Source: JADGNZ01 sp963715895
GTDB lineage: Bacteria; Acidobacteriota; Thermoanaerobaculia; Gp7-AA8
Direction: 5' to 3'
Assembly: GCA_963715895.1 (NCBI GenBank)
Contig: OY970284.1
Coordinates: 2,666,001 to 2,730,000 of the forward strand
DNA: 64,000 nt
Shown here: positions 55,155 through 63,851 of the stretch, one piece after another
Numbering within the stretch: position 1 is the stretch's first letter
Layout of the letters: each line of letters starts with the position of its first letter
The notes under the pieces: generated by a model
Seen by the model: the letters and a program-made list of their open reading frames with translations, nothing else
What the model was told of the DNA's origin: nothing
Databases searched by the model: none
Position numbers and translations under genes: made by a program

Positions 55155-55890
55155 GGACTACTCTCCGCAAGAACCGAAGCCCCAGAATCGTCCTCGTTCC
55201 GTGCCACGTGAACAGATGTCCCGGAAAGGGACCGATCACACGCGGGCCATTGATCCCGTCCGCGTCCTCGGAGGTGAACAGATACGGCTCATCCGGAAGG
55301 AAGACGATGTCGGGGTTCTGCGCGAGCACCTCGTCGAGCGTGAGTGACGGGTAGCGTTTGTGGTTGTGCAGTACGTTTCGGCCGCCGATCGATTCGACGA
55401 GGTTCGAGACGTAGGTATCGCCGCCGCACCACATCCACGGTTTCTTCCAGATCGGAACGGCGAAGGTGAACGGGGCGACCGCTACGCGCTCATGATCGAC
55501 TGCATCGCACAGCTCGCGCGCTTTCTCGGCGCACTGATGAATCGCGCCGAGGGTCGTGATGAGGTCGGAGACGTCGTCGACTGACTTCGGTTCGGTGACG
55601 AATACCGGCGCGAACGCAGCGATCTGTTTGGCGTGCCGATCAAGGTTCTCTTCGAGGTTCATGTAGACGAGGTCGGGAGAAAGCGCGCGGATCTCCTCGA
55701 TATGCGGATTCTTCGTCCCGCCAACGCGCGGCCGGTCCACTCCCTCGGGGAAGATACAGAAGTCGGTGATGCCGGCGACGGAGTCTCCGGCACCGAGGTC
55801 GAAGAGAGTCTCGGTCAGGGAAGGGACGAGCGATACGACGCGGGTGGGCGGCGTGGAGAAGTCGAAATTGCGGCCGAGAAGGTCCTTCAT
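55144..55890 (-). CDS. Cytoplasmic cobalamin-binding protein (BtuF-like)
   Basis: The start was set at ATG 55890 (MKDLLGRNFDF). The protein has TRVVSLVPSLTETLFDLGAG and VGGTKNPHIEEIRALSPDLV, the helical-backbone metal-receptor fold of BtuF. KKPWMWCGGDTYVSNLVESI and VFLPDEPYLF are further family marks. There is no signal peptide, so it is a cytoplasmic version without a transporter nearby. Cobalamin is the usual ligand. The gene is flanked on both sides by copies of repeat family I, and its stop codon lies inside one. Confidence 0.85.
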   Translation of the reverse strand: MKDLLGRNFDFSTPPTRVVSLVPSLTETLFDLGAGDSVAGITDFCIFPEGVDRPRVGGTKNPHIEEIRALSPDLVYMNLEENLDRHAKQIAAFAPVFVTEPKSVDDVSDLITTLGAIHQCAEKARELCDAVDHERVAVAPFTFAVPIWKKPWMWCGGDTYVSNLVESIGGRNVLHNHKRYPSLTLDEVLAQNPDIVFLPDEPYLFTSEDADGINGPRVIGPFPGHLFTWHGTRTILGLRFLRRVVLSS

Positions 55891-55953
55891 TCGCGAAGAC
55901 AACTATGCAACTAGACCAGATTGGCTCAAGAGCAAGCCGCATAGCAAATAGCA

Positions 55954-56159
55954 CGTCATCCTGAGCCGCCGGAGCTGCTTCGTAGCGGAGCGACGGAGCA
56001 GCGGAGGACGGTCGAAGGACCCCCAAGTTGTATCCCGGTTGGGCGGCGGAATGGTCGATAGCCGCCGCCCGACCCGGTTACCAGGTTGGGGGTCCTTCGA
56101 CCGTCCTCCGCTGCTCCGTCACTTCGTGACTACGCGGCTCCGGCGGCTCAGGATGACAG
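55954..56159. repeat. Large inverted repeat, family I, copy 2
   Basis: TCATCCTGAGCCGCCGGAG and AGCCGCCGGAGC-type arms face GCGGCTCAGGATGACAG. The core shares ACCCCCAAGTTGTATCCCGG with copy 1 and ends GGGGGTCCTTCGACCG. It lies upstream of the cobalamin-binding gene. Confidence 0.9.
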
Positions 56160-56185
56160 TTATGCCAACATTTGCGTAACTCGAA

Positions 56186-56232
56186 CGCGGGGGCGAGACG
56201 CCCCCGCGCCAGCCGGCGAGACGCCAGCGCTC
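56186..56232. repeat. Dispersed GC-rich hairpin, family J (inverted copy)
   Basis: GGCGAGACGCCCCCGCGCC then AGCCGGCGAGACGCCAGCGC is the reverse complement of the elements at 9995 and 35477. Confidence 0.8.
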
Positions 56233-56282
56233 CGAAGGCGAACCGCTACTGCTATCCTTCGCCCGCTTTGGCAGGTCCTTCC

Positions 56283-57860
56283 GTGCTTCTCCGCTGGTGG
56301 CTCGTCGTCATCGTCATCGTCCTCGCCGTCCATCTCGGAGGATTTCCGTTGCTCGACCCGGATGAAGGGCGCAACGCCGAGGTGGGGAGGGAGATGGCGG
56401 CGACGAACGACTACGTCATGCCGCGCCTGGACGGGTTGCCGTATCTCGACAAGCCGATCGTCTATTTCGCGGCCGAGGCGGCGGTGATGGAAGTGCTCGG
56501 CCCGACTGAGACTGCAGCGCGGATGCCGGCGTTTCTCTTCACGCTGGCGGGTGCAGCGTTTCTCTGGTGGTTCGCCCGGCGCGTGTGGGGCGGGGAGGAA
56601 TCGATCATCGCCGCGATCGTCTTTCTGGCGACGCCGTTCGCGGTGGCCTTCTCGCGCACGGTGATCTTCGACAGCGCGCTGGCGCTGTTCATCACCATGG
56701 CCACGGCGTTTTTCTATCTCGCATGCGAGGAAGAGGGCGTCGGGAAATGGTCTGCCCTGGCCTGGCTCTCCATCGGCCTCGGCGTGATCACAAAAGGGCC
56801 GGTGGCGATCGCCTTGCCGCTGCTGGTGGCGATTCCGTACGCCATCTGGCGCAAGCGTTTCCGCGCGCTCTGGTCATGGAGCGGGCTGGCGCTGTTCGTC
56901 CTGGCCATCGCCCCGTGGGTCTGGGCGATCTCTCTCTCCATCCCTGATTTTCTGCACTACGTCGTCGTCACGGAAACGGCGCAGCGGCTGGCGACGAAGG
57001 CGCTCAAGCGGACCGGGCCGCCGTGGTACTTCATCCCGTATCTGATCGGCGGCGCGCTTCCGTGGTCGATCGTGCTGATGGGGAGTCCGCGCGCCATCGA
57101 CCGTCGCGACAAGTCGTCGATCTACATGCTGCTGTGGATCGCCGTCCCCTTCCTTTTCTTTTCCATCTCGCAGTCGAAGCGGCCACAGTACATCCTGCCG
57201 TTGATGGCGCCCGTCGCGCTCCTCGTCGCACAGATCTGGAGCAAGGCCCGGAGCGGATCGCGTGCGGCGGGGATCGTGCTGCTGGTCTTCGGACTCGCCC
57301 TGGTGACCGCGCCGGCGTTTCTTCACCTGCGGGCCGAGTACGGAGACGCGGCGGGGATCTCGGCGATTGCCATCGGGGTCGGGTTCCTGATCGGCGGAAC
57401 GTCGGCATTCATCACGCGGCGCGACCTCGCACTGATCGCGCTCACGATCCCCGTGATCGCCATCCCGATCGCGGCCAATCCGATGATGCGCGCCATCGGT
57501 CTGCGCCGCTCGGAGGCGGCGTTCATAGAGGAGCTCCGGCCGATGGTCACGCCGCGCACCGAGATCGTCGGCGTGCAGGCCTTCACCGGGTCGATGACGT
57601 TTTATCTGCAGCGGCCGATGATCGTCGTCACCGGGGACGCCGAGGAGTTCACGAGCAACTATCTGATTCGCCACCACGGCAACTTCGCCGGCGGCGCGTC
57701 GATCAAACCGATGGCGTGGCTCGACGACGCGCTGGCTGACGTGGCCACGCCGCGGATCTTCATCGTTCGCGCGAACGATGCGGCGCATCGCGCGCAGCTT
57801 GCTGCACACGGGCTTCGGGCGGTGGGGGCGGACGCGCGCTACGTGGCGTACCGGCGATAG
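56283..57860 (+). CDS. GT39-type membrane glycosyltransferase (ArnT/PMT-like)
   Basis: The GTG at 56283, with AGGT upstream, gives 525 residues and about 11 membrane helices. The catalytic acidic motif LLDPDEGRNAEVGREM sits in the first periplasmic loop, as in ArnT-like transferases, and is followed by PYLDKPIVYF. SISQSKRPQYILPLMAPVAL is a further family mark. It transfers a sugar from a polyprenyl phosphate donor to lipid or protein in the periplasm; donor and acceptor are unknown. It is 10 bp upstream of the MutS-like gene. Confidence 0.88.
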   Translation: MLLRWWLVVIVIVLAVHLGGFPLLDPDEGRNAEVGREMAATNDYVMPRLDGLPYLDKPIVYFAAEAAVMEVLGPTETAARMPAFLFTLAGAAFLWWFARRVWGGEESIIAAIVFLATPFAVAFSRTVIFDSALALFITMATAFFYLACEEEGVGKWSALAWLSIGLGVITKGPVAIALPLLVAIPYAIWRKRFRALWSWSGLALFVLAIAPWVWAISLSIPDFLHYVVVTETAQRLATKALKRTGPPWYFIPYLIGGALPWSIVLMGSPRAIDRRDKSSIYMLLWIAVPFLFFSISQSKRPQYILPLMAPVALLVAQIWSKARSGSRAAGIVLLVFGLALVTAPAFLHLRAEYGDAAGISAIAIGVGFLIGGTSAFITRRDLALIALTIPVIAIPIAANPMMRAIGLRRSEAAFIEELRPMVTPRTEIVGVQAFTGSMTFYLQRPMIVVTGDAEEFTSNYLIRHHGNFAGGASIKPMAWLDDALADVATPRIFIVRANDAAHRAQLAAHGLRAVGADARYVAYRR

Positions 57861-57870
57861 ACTCGCGGCC

Positions 57871-59688
57871 GTGTCTGATCCCCGTGCAACGTATGACGAG
57901 CGCCTGAGCAGTCACCGAACCGAATCGGCAGCGTTGCGATCGCGCGAGCGGGCCATGTCGGTTGTACGAATCGTCCTCTTCATCGCCGTGGTGGTCGTCG
58001 CTCTCGTTCACGTCAACCACGCCTGGATCGCCGTTCCCGTGTTGGGTTTCATCGCCCTGGTCATCGTGCACGACCGCGTGATCCGGCGACGGCGGCGTGC
58101 CGATGCCGCCGCGCGGTTCTGCGAGCGCGGCATCCAGCGGCTGAACGGGGAGTGGCGGGGCAAAGGGTTCGATGGCGCAGGCTTCGCCGGGGAGCACCAT
58201 CTCTTCGCCGCCGATCTCGATCTGTTCGGGAAGGGTTCGATTTACGAGCTCCTGTGCATCGCTGCCACCGCCGCGGGGCGGTCCACGCTGGCGCGCTGGC
58301 TGATGCTTCCCGGCGACGTCACCGCGGCCGCAGTGCACGAGCGGCAAGTCGCCGTCGATGAGTTGCGGGAGCGCGTGGAGCTGCGCGAGGAGATCTTCGT
58401 CGCCGCCGCCGATGTGGCGAGCGAGGTGGAGGAAGCAAAGCTCGATGAATGGTCGCAAGGGGCGGCCGTGCTCGGGCGGGGAGAGCGCATCGCCGCGATC
58501 GTGATCACCGCGCTGAGCGTGATCGCGTCCGCGATCGGCATCCCGGCGATCATCGCCCGATTCGTGAACCTGACGAATCCGGGAACGATGGCGGTGCATT
58601 CGGCCTGGGAGTCGGTTCCCTTCTTCGTCATGATCGTCGTGATCGGCCTCTTCGGACGCCGGATGTTGGAACGTGTGGCGGTCATCACCGGCGCGGTCGA
58701 GCGGCGCGAGCCGGCTCTGGCGTTGCTGGCGGGACTGCTGGCCTTGCTCGAGCGGCGGTCATTCACGTCTCCGCGGCTGGTCGCACTGCGCGCCACGCTG
58801 GAGCGCGGGGGCGTGCCGGCATCGCGCCAGATCGAGCGGTTGCGCAAGCTCGTATCTCTGCTCGACGCGCAACGCAATCAGTTCTTCATGCCCTTCGCCA
58901 AACTCTTGCTCTGGACGACCCACATCGCCTTCGCCATCGAACGGTGGCGGAAGGAATCGGGGGCGGAGGTCGTGGGATGGATCGCCACGATCGCCGAGAT
59001 GGAGGCCCTGCTCTCCCTGAGCTCCTTCGCCTTCGAGCATCCTGCGTTCGTGATGCCGGAGATCGTCGACGGCGATGCGCTCTTCGACGGCGATGCGGTC
59101 GGCCATCCGCTGATCCCCGGCGATCGCCGCGTGGCCAACGACGTCCGCATCGGCGGCGTGCTGCGGCTTCTCATCGTCAGCGGCTCGAATATGTCCGGCA
59201 AGAGCACGCTGCTGCGCGCGATCGGCGTGAACACGCTCCTGGCGCTTGCCGGCGCCCCCGTCTGCGCCTCGCGCCTGCGCGTCAGCCCGATGTCGGTCGG
59301 CGCATCGATCAGCCTCAACGACTCGCTACAGGAGGGAGCCTCGCGTTTCTACGCCGAGATCCTGCGCATCCGCGACATCCTGCGCACCCCTCCCCCTCTC
59401 CTCTTCCTCCTCGACGAGGTCCTCGGCGGCACGAACTCCCACGACCGCCGCATCGGCGCCGAGGCCATCATCCGAGGCCTGGTCGCGCGGGGCGCCATCG
59501 GCCTGGTCACCACGCACGACCTCGCCCTCGCGCAGATCGCCGACGAGCTGGCCCCGCGCGCCGCCAACGTCCACTTCGAAGATCACGTCGAGAAGGGAGA
59601 GGTGATGTTCGACTACCGCATGCGCCCCGGCGTGGTCACGAAAAGCAACGCGCTGGAACTGATGCGGGCGGTGGGGATCGAGGTGTGA
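57871..59688 (+). CDS. Membrane-anchored MutS-like ATPase
   Basis: The GTG at 57871 gives 605 residues. Two N-terminal helices (VVRIVLFIAVVVVALVHV and WIAVPVLGFIALVIV) and two more around residues 210-260 place it in the membrane. The C-terminal MutS_V ATPase has SGSNMSGKSTLLRAIG near residue 440, SMSVGASISLNDSL-like and Walker B LFLLDEVLGGTNSHDR, and THDLALAQ. The DNA-mismatch-recognition domain of MutS is absent. Such membrane MutS relatives are known in several phyla, but their job is not. The 20-bp minisatellite begins right after its stop codon. Confidence 0.87.
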   Translation: MSDPRATYDERLSSHRTESAALRSRERAMSVVRIVLFIAVVVVALVHVNHAWIAVPVLGFIALVIVHDRVIRRRRRADAAARFCERGIQRLNGEWRGKGFDGAGFAGEHHLFAADLDLFGKGSIYELLCIAATAAGRSTLARWLMLPGDVTAAAVHERQVAVDELRERVELREEIFVAAADVASEVEEAKLDEWSQGAAVLGRGERIAAIVITALSVIASAIGIPAIIARFVNLTNPGTMAVHSAWESVPFFVMIVVIGLFGRRMLERVAVITGAVERREPALALLAGLLALLERRSFTSPRLVALRATLERGGVPASRQIERLRKLVSLLDAQRNQFFMPFAKLLLWTTHIAFAIERWRKESGAEVVGWIATIAEMEALLSLSSFAFEHPAFVMPEIVDGDALFDGDAVGHPLIPGDRRVANDVRIGGVLRLLIVSGSNMSGKSTLLRAIGVNTLLALAGAPVCASRLRVSPMSVGASISLNDSLQEGASRFYAEILRIRDILRTPPPLLFLLDEVLGGTNSHDRRIGAEAIIRGLVARGAIGLVTTHDLALAQIADELAPRAANVHFEDHVEKGEVMFDYRMRPGVVTKSNALELMRAVGIEV

Positions 59689-59690
59689 TT

Positions 59691-59925
59691 CTCGAGCTTT
59701 TGTTCGAAATCCGAATCTTTTGTTCGGAATCGGCATCTTTTGTTCGGAATCCTGAACTTTTGTCCTGAATCGGCATCTTTTGTCCGGAATCCTGAACTTT
59801 TATACGGAATCCTGAACTTTTGTCCTGAATCATCATCTTTTGTCCTGAATCGGCATCTTTTGTCCTGAATCATCATCTTTTGTCTTGAATCGGCATCTTT
59901 TGTTCGAAATTGGAATCTTTTGACA
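59691..59925. repeat. 20-bp minisatellite, twelve copies
   Basis: The CTTTTG core occurs at 59697 and then every 20 bp up to 59917 in perfect register, one copy reading CTTTTA. Units alternate between GGAATCGGCAT-type and GAATCATCAT-type versions. The array starts 3 bp after the stop codon of the MutS-like gene and is AT-rich against its surroundings. The gap 59926-60069 holds no gene. Confidence 0.95.
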
Positions 59926-60069
59926 TAGAAAATCAGATGACGATGTCAGGACGCTTCCGAAACTGGTGAGTTTTTCCGCGCCTGCCATCCTCGGCGACTC
60001 CCAGAGAATGTCTGGCATACGGCTTGCTTAGGAATACGCCTACAAGACAGATGGTTATAACTTAACCCT

Positions 60070-60753
60070 ATGACAGATGTGCAGATCGTAGCCGTCCCGG
60101 GGGGAAACGCGAATCAGTCGCGGCGGGCAGGACTCCGTTCATGCGGATCGCGCCTGAAGGGGCGGGAATCGTGGCGTCGTCTGTTTCAGCGCGGCCGCCG
60201 GAACCTCCGTTCCGCGGAGGGTTTCATCGGCATGGCGCGCCAGATCATCGAACGCTGCGAGACGATCGCCGTGGAACACCCGATCCGGGCGGTACATGAC
60301 ATGCGCCGCGTGACGGGACTGCTCGTCGAAGCGGCCGATCGACTCGCGCGTCTCAGCAAATGTATTTCCGAGACGTACGATCGTATCGCCGAAGCACCGG
60401 CATACGCCGGCGACGCTCCGGTGCGGATGATTGCTGACTTGCAGCGTTGGGTCGAGACCGGCACGGAGCTGGCCCTGCTCGGGAACCGGTTCGACAAGTC
60501 ATTCGCCGAGCTGATCGAATACGCCCAGAGCGGCGACGCCCCGCTCGACATGTCCGAGCTGCTCAGGAGACGCATCCACCCGGTTCCGGTCCTGGCCCGG
60601 CATCCGGCGCCGAGGGTTCTGTCGATCGAGAACGATCGCATTTTCCGCATTCATGTCCGGCGTCAACGGCCGTCCTGTCTGGCCGTCGCCGAGGCTCCAA
60701 AACGGGTCTCCCGAGGTCGCGCTCCTCCGCCTGTCTCAATCTGCTCGCTCTGA
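60070..60753 (+). CDS. Unknown basic helical protein
   Basis: This open frame of 227 residues (MTDVQIVAVPGGNANQSRRA...) is rich in Arg and mostly helical (EGFIGMARQIIERCETIAV, VETGTELALLGNRFDKSFA). The region before residue 55 has poor structure and no clear ribosome site precedes the ATG, so a later start (MARQIIERCETI) is possible. No family is recognised. It precedes a well-supported gene by 35 bp, so it may be co-transcribed with it. Confidence 0.5.
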   Translation: MTDVQIVAVPGGNANQSRRAGLRSCGSRLKGRESWRRLFQRGRRNLRSAEGFIGMARQIIERCETIAVEHPIRAVHDMRRVTGLLVEAADRLARLSKCISETYDRIAEAPAYAGDAPVRMIADLQRWVETGTELALLGNRFDKSFAELIEYAQSGDAPLDMSELLRRRIHPVPVLARHPAPRVLSIENDRIFRIHVRRQRPSCLAVAEAPKRVSRGRAPPPVSICSL

Positions 60754-60788
60754 TCACAGCAGGTTTTGAGAAAGGAAAAGGAGGACTA

Positions 60789-61313
60789 ATGTCCGACAAT
60801 AGTGAAGTACCCGTCACGCCCACGGAGCAGTCCTACGCCGATTCCGCGCTGGCGCGCGTCGAAGACATTCGCGTCTGGCGGGAGAAAATCCCGAATCTGG
60901 TGATCCCGGAGACGAAGGGAGCCCGCAAGCGGCTGGTGAATGCCGCATCGGTTCCAAAGGAGTTCGTCGAGCTGGCGACCATCGCGGTCAAGACCAAGCC
61001 GGTGCTCGTCCGGGCATCCGGCCAGGATCTGGCGCAGGACAAGGATCTGAGCGATTACGCCGACGCCTACGGGCCGGTGGCCGACGAGCTGGAAGCGCTG
61101 GCTTCCTTCGTCCGTCACAGCGTGACGCTGGCCAAGAACAAGGTGGGGAGTGAAGCGCTCACGACCTACATCCTGGCGCAGCGCCTGTCAAAACGCCCCG
61201 AGACGGCCGATCTTCTTCCGCATGTCGAAGACATGGCCAAGGCCCTCGGCAAACGCGGCCGCAAGGCCAAGTCCCAGCCGGCCCCGACGCCGGCACCCGC
61301 TCCTGTGCAGTGA
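60789..61313 (+). CDS. Unknown alpha-helical protein with a Pro/Ala-rich tail
   Basis: The ATG at 60789 has a strong GGAGGACTA ribosome site, giving 174 residues: MSDNSEVPVTPTEQSYADSA, then VEDIRVWREKIPNLVIPETK. The core is helical (VPKEFVELATIAVKTKPVLV, EALASFVRHSVTLAKNK) and ends in KAKSQPAPTPAPAPVQ, a flexible tail. No known family is recognised. A clear terminator follows. Confidence 0.7.
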   Translation: MSDNSEVPVTPTEQSYADSALARVEDIRVWREKIPNLVIPETKGARKRLVNAASVPKEFVELATIAVKTKPVLVRASGQDLAQDKDLSDYADAYGPVADELEALASFVRHSVTLAKNKVGSEALTTYILAQRLSKRPETADLLPHVEDMAKALGKRGRKAKSQPAPTPAPAPVQ

Positions 61314-61357
61314 CGCCGACGTCATCCACAAGTAAGCGGTAACGTGCAGTAAGCCCC

Positions 61358-61396
61358 GCGCGGGCGCGTCCGAAGGCGCGCCCGCGCATTTTGTTT
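61358..61396 (+). terminator. Rho-independent terminator
   Basis: An 11-bp perfect stem GCGCGGGCGCG pairs with CGCGCCCGCGC across an 8-nt loop and is followed by ATTTTGTTT. It ends the transcript of the preceding gene. Confidence 0.9.
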
Positions 61397-61499
61397 GACG
61401 TTACGCAAACACGCTCCACGGCGCGTGAATTCGTCGACCAGCCATCTGACAACTTGATGTATCTCGAGTCGGCCCTCGCCCTAGCGAGTTATCTGGCTA

Positions 61500-62069
61500 T
61501 TATTGCAACAGCTGTGTCAACGCAGGTAGGAACGGCAACAGAACAGTCATGTGATCAGCGGCGATGGATAACAGCTGTTGATACCGTTGGGCAAACGTGG
61601 GAGTACCAACAGCAGCCTCAAGTTCCCGAACTCGCTCCAACATGGCGTCGCGTGACGTGCTGTTGGCAACTTGACTTGCGATTTCTCCGCGCAACCTCTC
61701 GAAAAGCTGATCGGTGCCAACATTTACTATATTCGTGGACGCGTCTGTTGAGTTAACGTTGAGTCGCGTGTTACTGCCATTGATATTGTTGATCACCGTT
61801 GTCGGGTTCATCGCGGACGCCAATGTCGTGATCTTCCGTACCTTAGACTGGTAACTTCCGTGCGGATGAGGCCTATTATAATAACCCCGTTCCGTGACTT
61901 CATAAGCCTCCACCAAGCCATTCGGCAGGATACGCTCAATGCGGTCTCCTTCTTCGATCGGGAGTCGACCGTCGTTGAAGAAGACAACGCGCGACTGGAC
62001 GTCGGCCATTATCGACTCGATTTTGTCGCCATTCGCTTTGATGATCGTTACCTTGTCTCGGGCTTGCAT
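61500..62069 (-). CDS. Unknown protein, AT-richer accessory gene
   Basis: I used ATG 62069 (MQARDKVTIIKANGDKIES), giving 189 residues. The N-terminal part reads IEEGDRIERILPNGLVEAYE and VTERGYYNRPHPHGSYQSK, a small beta-rich domain seen in many uncharacterised accessory proteins. The rest is Asn/Thr-rich and then helical (LRGEIASQVANSTSRDAML). It has lower GC than its neighbours and may belong to a mobile defence or TA patch. No function is assigned. Confidence 0.6.
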   Translation of the reverse strand: MQARDKVTIIKANGDKIESIMADVQSRVVFFNDGRLPIEEGDRIERILPNGLVEAYEVTERGYYNRPHPHGSYQSKVRKITTLASAMNPTTVINNINGSNTRLNVNSTDASTNIVNVGTDQLFERLRGEIASQVANSTSRDAMLERVRELEAAVGTPTFAQRYQQLLSIAADHMTVLLPFLPALTQLLQ

Positions 62070-62088
62070 CGATTGACTCAGAGGATTT

Positions 62089-62319
62089 TCACTTCGACGA
62101 GAGTGGCACTTCAAACTCATCGGAACGCCAGGCTGCATACGCGAGTGCTTCCGAAATATCGTCCGGTTCGAGATATGGATAAAGCCGAAGAATATCCTCT
62201 CGCGAATGACCCGATGCAACCATCCCGACGACGGTTCCCACCGTCACACGGATACCTCGGATGCAGGGCCGGCGGCCCATCATCTGAGGATTCGAGGTGA
62301 TTCTGGTCAACGGCTTCAT
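62089..62319 (-). CDS. DUF433 antitoxin-like protein
   Basis: The ATG at 62319 (MKPLTRITSNPQMMGRRPCI) gives 76 residues. It has the DUF433 helix-turn-helix pattern: GRRPCIRGIRVTVGTVV and REDILRLYPYLEPDDISEALA. DUF433 proteins are usually antitoxins paired with DUF5615 PIN-like toxins; that partner is absent here. Confidence 0.85.
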   Translation of the reverse strand: MKPLTRITSNPQMMGRRPCIRGIRVTVGTVVGMVASGHSREDILRLYPYLEPDDISEALAYAAWRSDEFEVPLSSK

Positions 62320-62400
62320 AGCTTCGAAGTATAGGGCGTTGCCTGCAGTGATCAAAGCTCTTCGGCAGACTCAGAAGATACGTGTATAGAGCGGCAGCCC

Positions 62401-62631
62401 TCATTGCTCGAAACCTCGCAGGACCTCCTCGGGCAATGGGTCATCGAAGTCATCGGGCACGACGAACGATCCTGCAGCGAGTCCGAAGGGCCTTGGCCGG
62501 AGTACGGATTCGATCGGGCGAATTTCAGCGACGGGCCTGTCATGTTGCGTGACGACAAGGGTTTCGCCCTCGATCACGCGATGGAGGAACCCTTCGGGAT
62601 CGCGCGTCACTTCTTCCACACTGACGTTCAT
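62401..62631 (-). CDS. Phd/YefM-type antitoxin, orphan
   Basis: This 76-residue protein (MNVSVEEVTRDPEGFLHRVI) has the Phd pattern: EGETLVVTQHDRPVAEIRPI and a tail FVVPDDFDDPLPEEVLRGFE. Normally a vapC toxin gene would follow directly. Here only a short, frame-broken stretch resembling a VapC start remains (about 62356-62403), followed by the DUF433 gene. Confidence 0.87.
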   Translation of the reverse strand: MNVSVEEVTRDPEGFLHRVIEGETLVVTQHDRPVAEIRPIESVLRPRPFGLAAGSFVVPDDFDDPLPEEVLRGFEQ

Positions 62632-62665
62632 GGCTTGTTGAGTTTAGCAGGTAGTCGGCGGGAGC

Positions 62666-63649
62666 TCACGCGTTGACCGACGCCATACTCGTACTCGGAT
62701 ACCGGTCGCCCGCCGCGACTCCCTTCGGCGCCACTTCGTCGATCCGAGCGAGATCGTCAGCCGTCAACTCGATCTCCGCGGCAGCGATGTTCTCCTCGAG
62801 GTGTCCGATGCTTCTGCTGCCGGGGATCGGCACGATGTCGTTGCCGCGGGAGAGGATCCAGGCGATGGCGAGTTGGGCGGGGGTGACGCCCTTCGCGCGT
62901 GCGATCTCTTCGATGCGGCGGACGAGGTCGAGGTTGCGTGCGAAGTTCTCGCCCTGGAAGCGGGGAGAGAGGCGGCGGTAGTCGGTGGGCTCGAAGTCGT
63001 CGATCGTCTTGAAACGGCCGGAGAGGAAGCCGCGGCCGATGGGGGAGTAGGCGACGAAGCCGATTCTCAGCTCGCGCACCACCGGAAGGATCTCATCCTC
63101 GGGGTCGCGGCTCCAGAGCGAGTATTCGGTCTGGAGGGCGGTGATCGGGTGCACTGCGTGGGCGCGGCGGATCGTTTCCGGCGCTGCCTCGGAGAGGCCG
63201 AGGTGGCGCACCTTGCCGGCACGGACCAGATCGGCCATGGCACCGACCGTATCTTCGATCGGAGTGGTGCGGTCGACGCGGTGCTGGTAATAGAGATCGA
63301 TGTGATCGACGCCGAGGCGGCGGAGCGACGCGTCGCAGGCCTGGCGCACGTAGTCGGGCTTGCCGCTGATGCCGAGGAAGGCGCCGTCGTCGCCGCGCAT
63401 ATTGCCGAACTTCGTGGCCAGGACGACCTCGTCGCGGCGTCCGCGGATGGCGCGGCCGACCAGCTCTTCATTCCGGAAAGGGCCGTACATATCGGCCGTG
63501 TCGAGGAAGTTGCAGCCGAGGTCGAGAGCGCGGTGGATGGTGGCGATCGACGACGTGTCGTCGTAGGAGCCGTAAAACTCGGACATCCCCATGCAGCCGA
63601 GGCCGACGGCGGAGACGGTGAGAGAGTTGCCGAGCGTTCTCTTCTTCAA
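62666..63649 (-). CDS. Aldo/keto reductase
   Basis: This 327-residue TIM-barrel oxidoreductase starts at TTG (KKRTLGNSLTVSAVGLGCMG). The catalytic Asp and Tyr are in FLDTADMYGPFRNEELVG, Lys in EVVLATKFG, and His in DLYYQHRVD. The cofactor-binding end reads IPIPGSRSIGHLEENI, which indicates NADPH use. The substrate is a carbonyl compound that cannot be specified. Its start overlaps the stop codon of the small upstream gene (TTGA). Confidence 0.93.
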   Translation of the reverse strand: MKKRTLGNSLTVSAVGLGCMGMSEFYGSYDDTSSIATIHRALDLGCNFLDTADMYGPFRNEELVGRAIRGRRDEVVLATKFGNMRGDDGAFLGISGKPDYVRQACDASLRRLGVDHIDLYYQHRVDRTTPIEDTVGAMADLVRAGKVRHLGLSEAAPETIRRAHAVHPITALQTEYSLWSRDPEDEILPVVRELRIGFVAYSPIGRGFLSGRFKTIDDFEPTDYRRLSPRFQGENFARNLDLVRRIEEIARAKGVTPAQLAIAWILSRGNDIVPIPGSRSIGHLEENIAAAEIELTADDLARIDEVAPKGVAAGDRYPSTSMASVNA

Positions 63650-63804
63650 TGGCGTCGATCCTGATTCCGCAACGCTTCATCGATCTCAGACTCGTCGCCT
63701 TCCGCCTGGGAAGGCTTACGGTCGAGGTCGTCGTCCCATCGGCGCCGGCCTTCCTGCGCTTCGCGTTTCGCTGGACGTTCTGCTTTTGGTTCTACCCGGG
63801 ACAT
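63646..63804 (-). CDS. Small charged protein
   Basis: The ATG at 63804 (MSRVEPKAERPAKREAQEGR) has a GGAGG ribosome site and gives 52 residues, nearly all charged or polar (RRWDDDLDRKPSQAEGDESE). It overlaps the start of the aldo/keto reductase by 4 bases. It has no known family. Confidence 0.55.
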   Translation of the reverse strand: MSRVEPKAERPAKREAQEGRRRWDDDLDRKPSQAEGDESEIDEALRNQDRRH

Positions 63805-63851
63805 GGGAGCCTCCTGCCGCACGTCCAGCAAACGGAGTGCCTGGCGACGGT

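Noticed and set aside
59691..59925. Lysine/aspartate repeat protein on the minus strand
   Set aside because: The frame is open only because a 20-bp unit lacks stop codons in it. No start or ribosome site is sensible.
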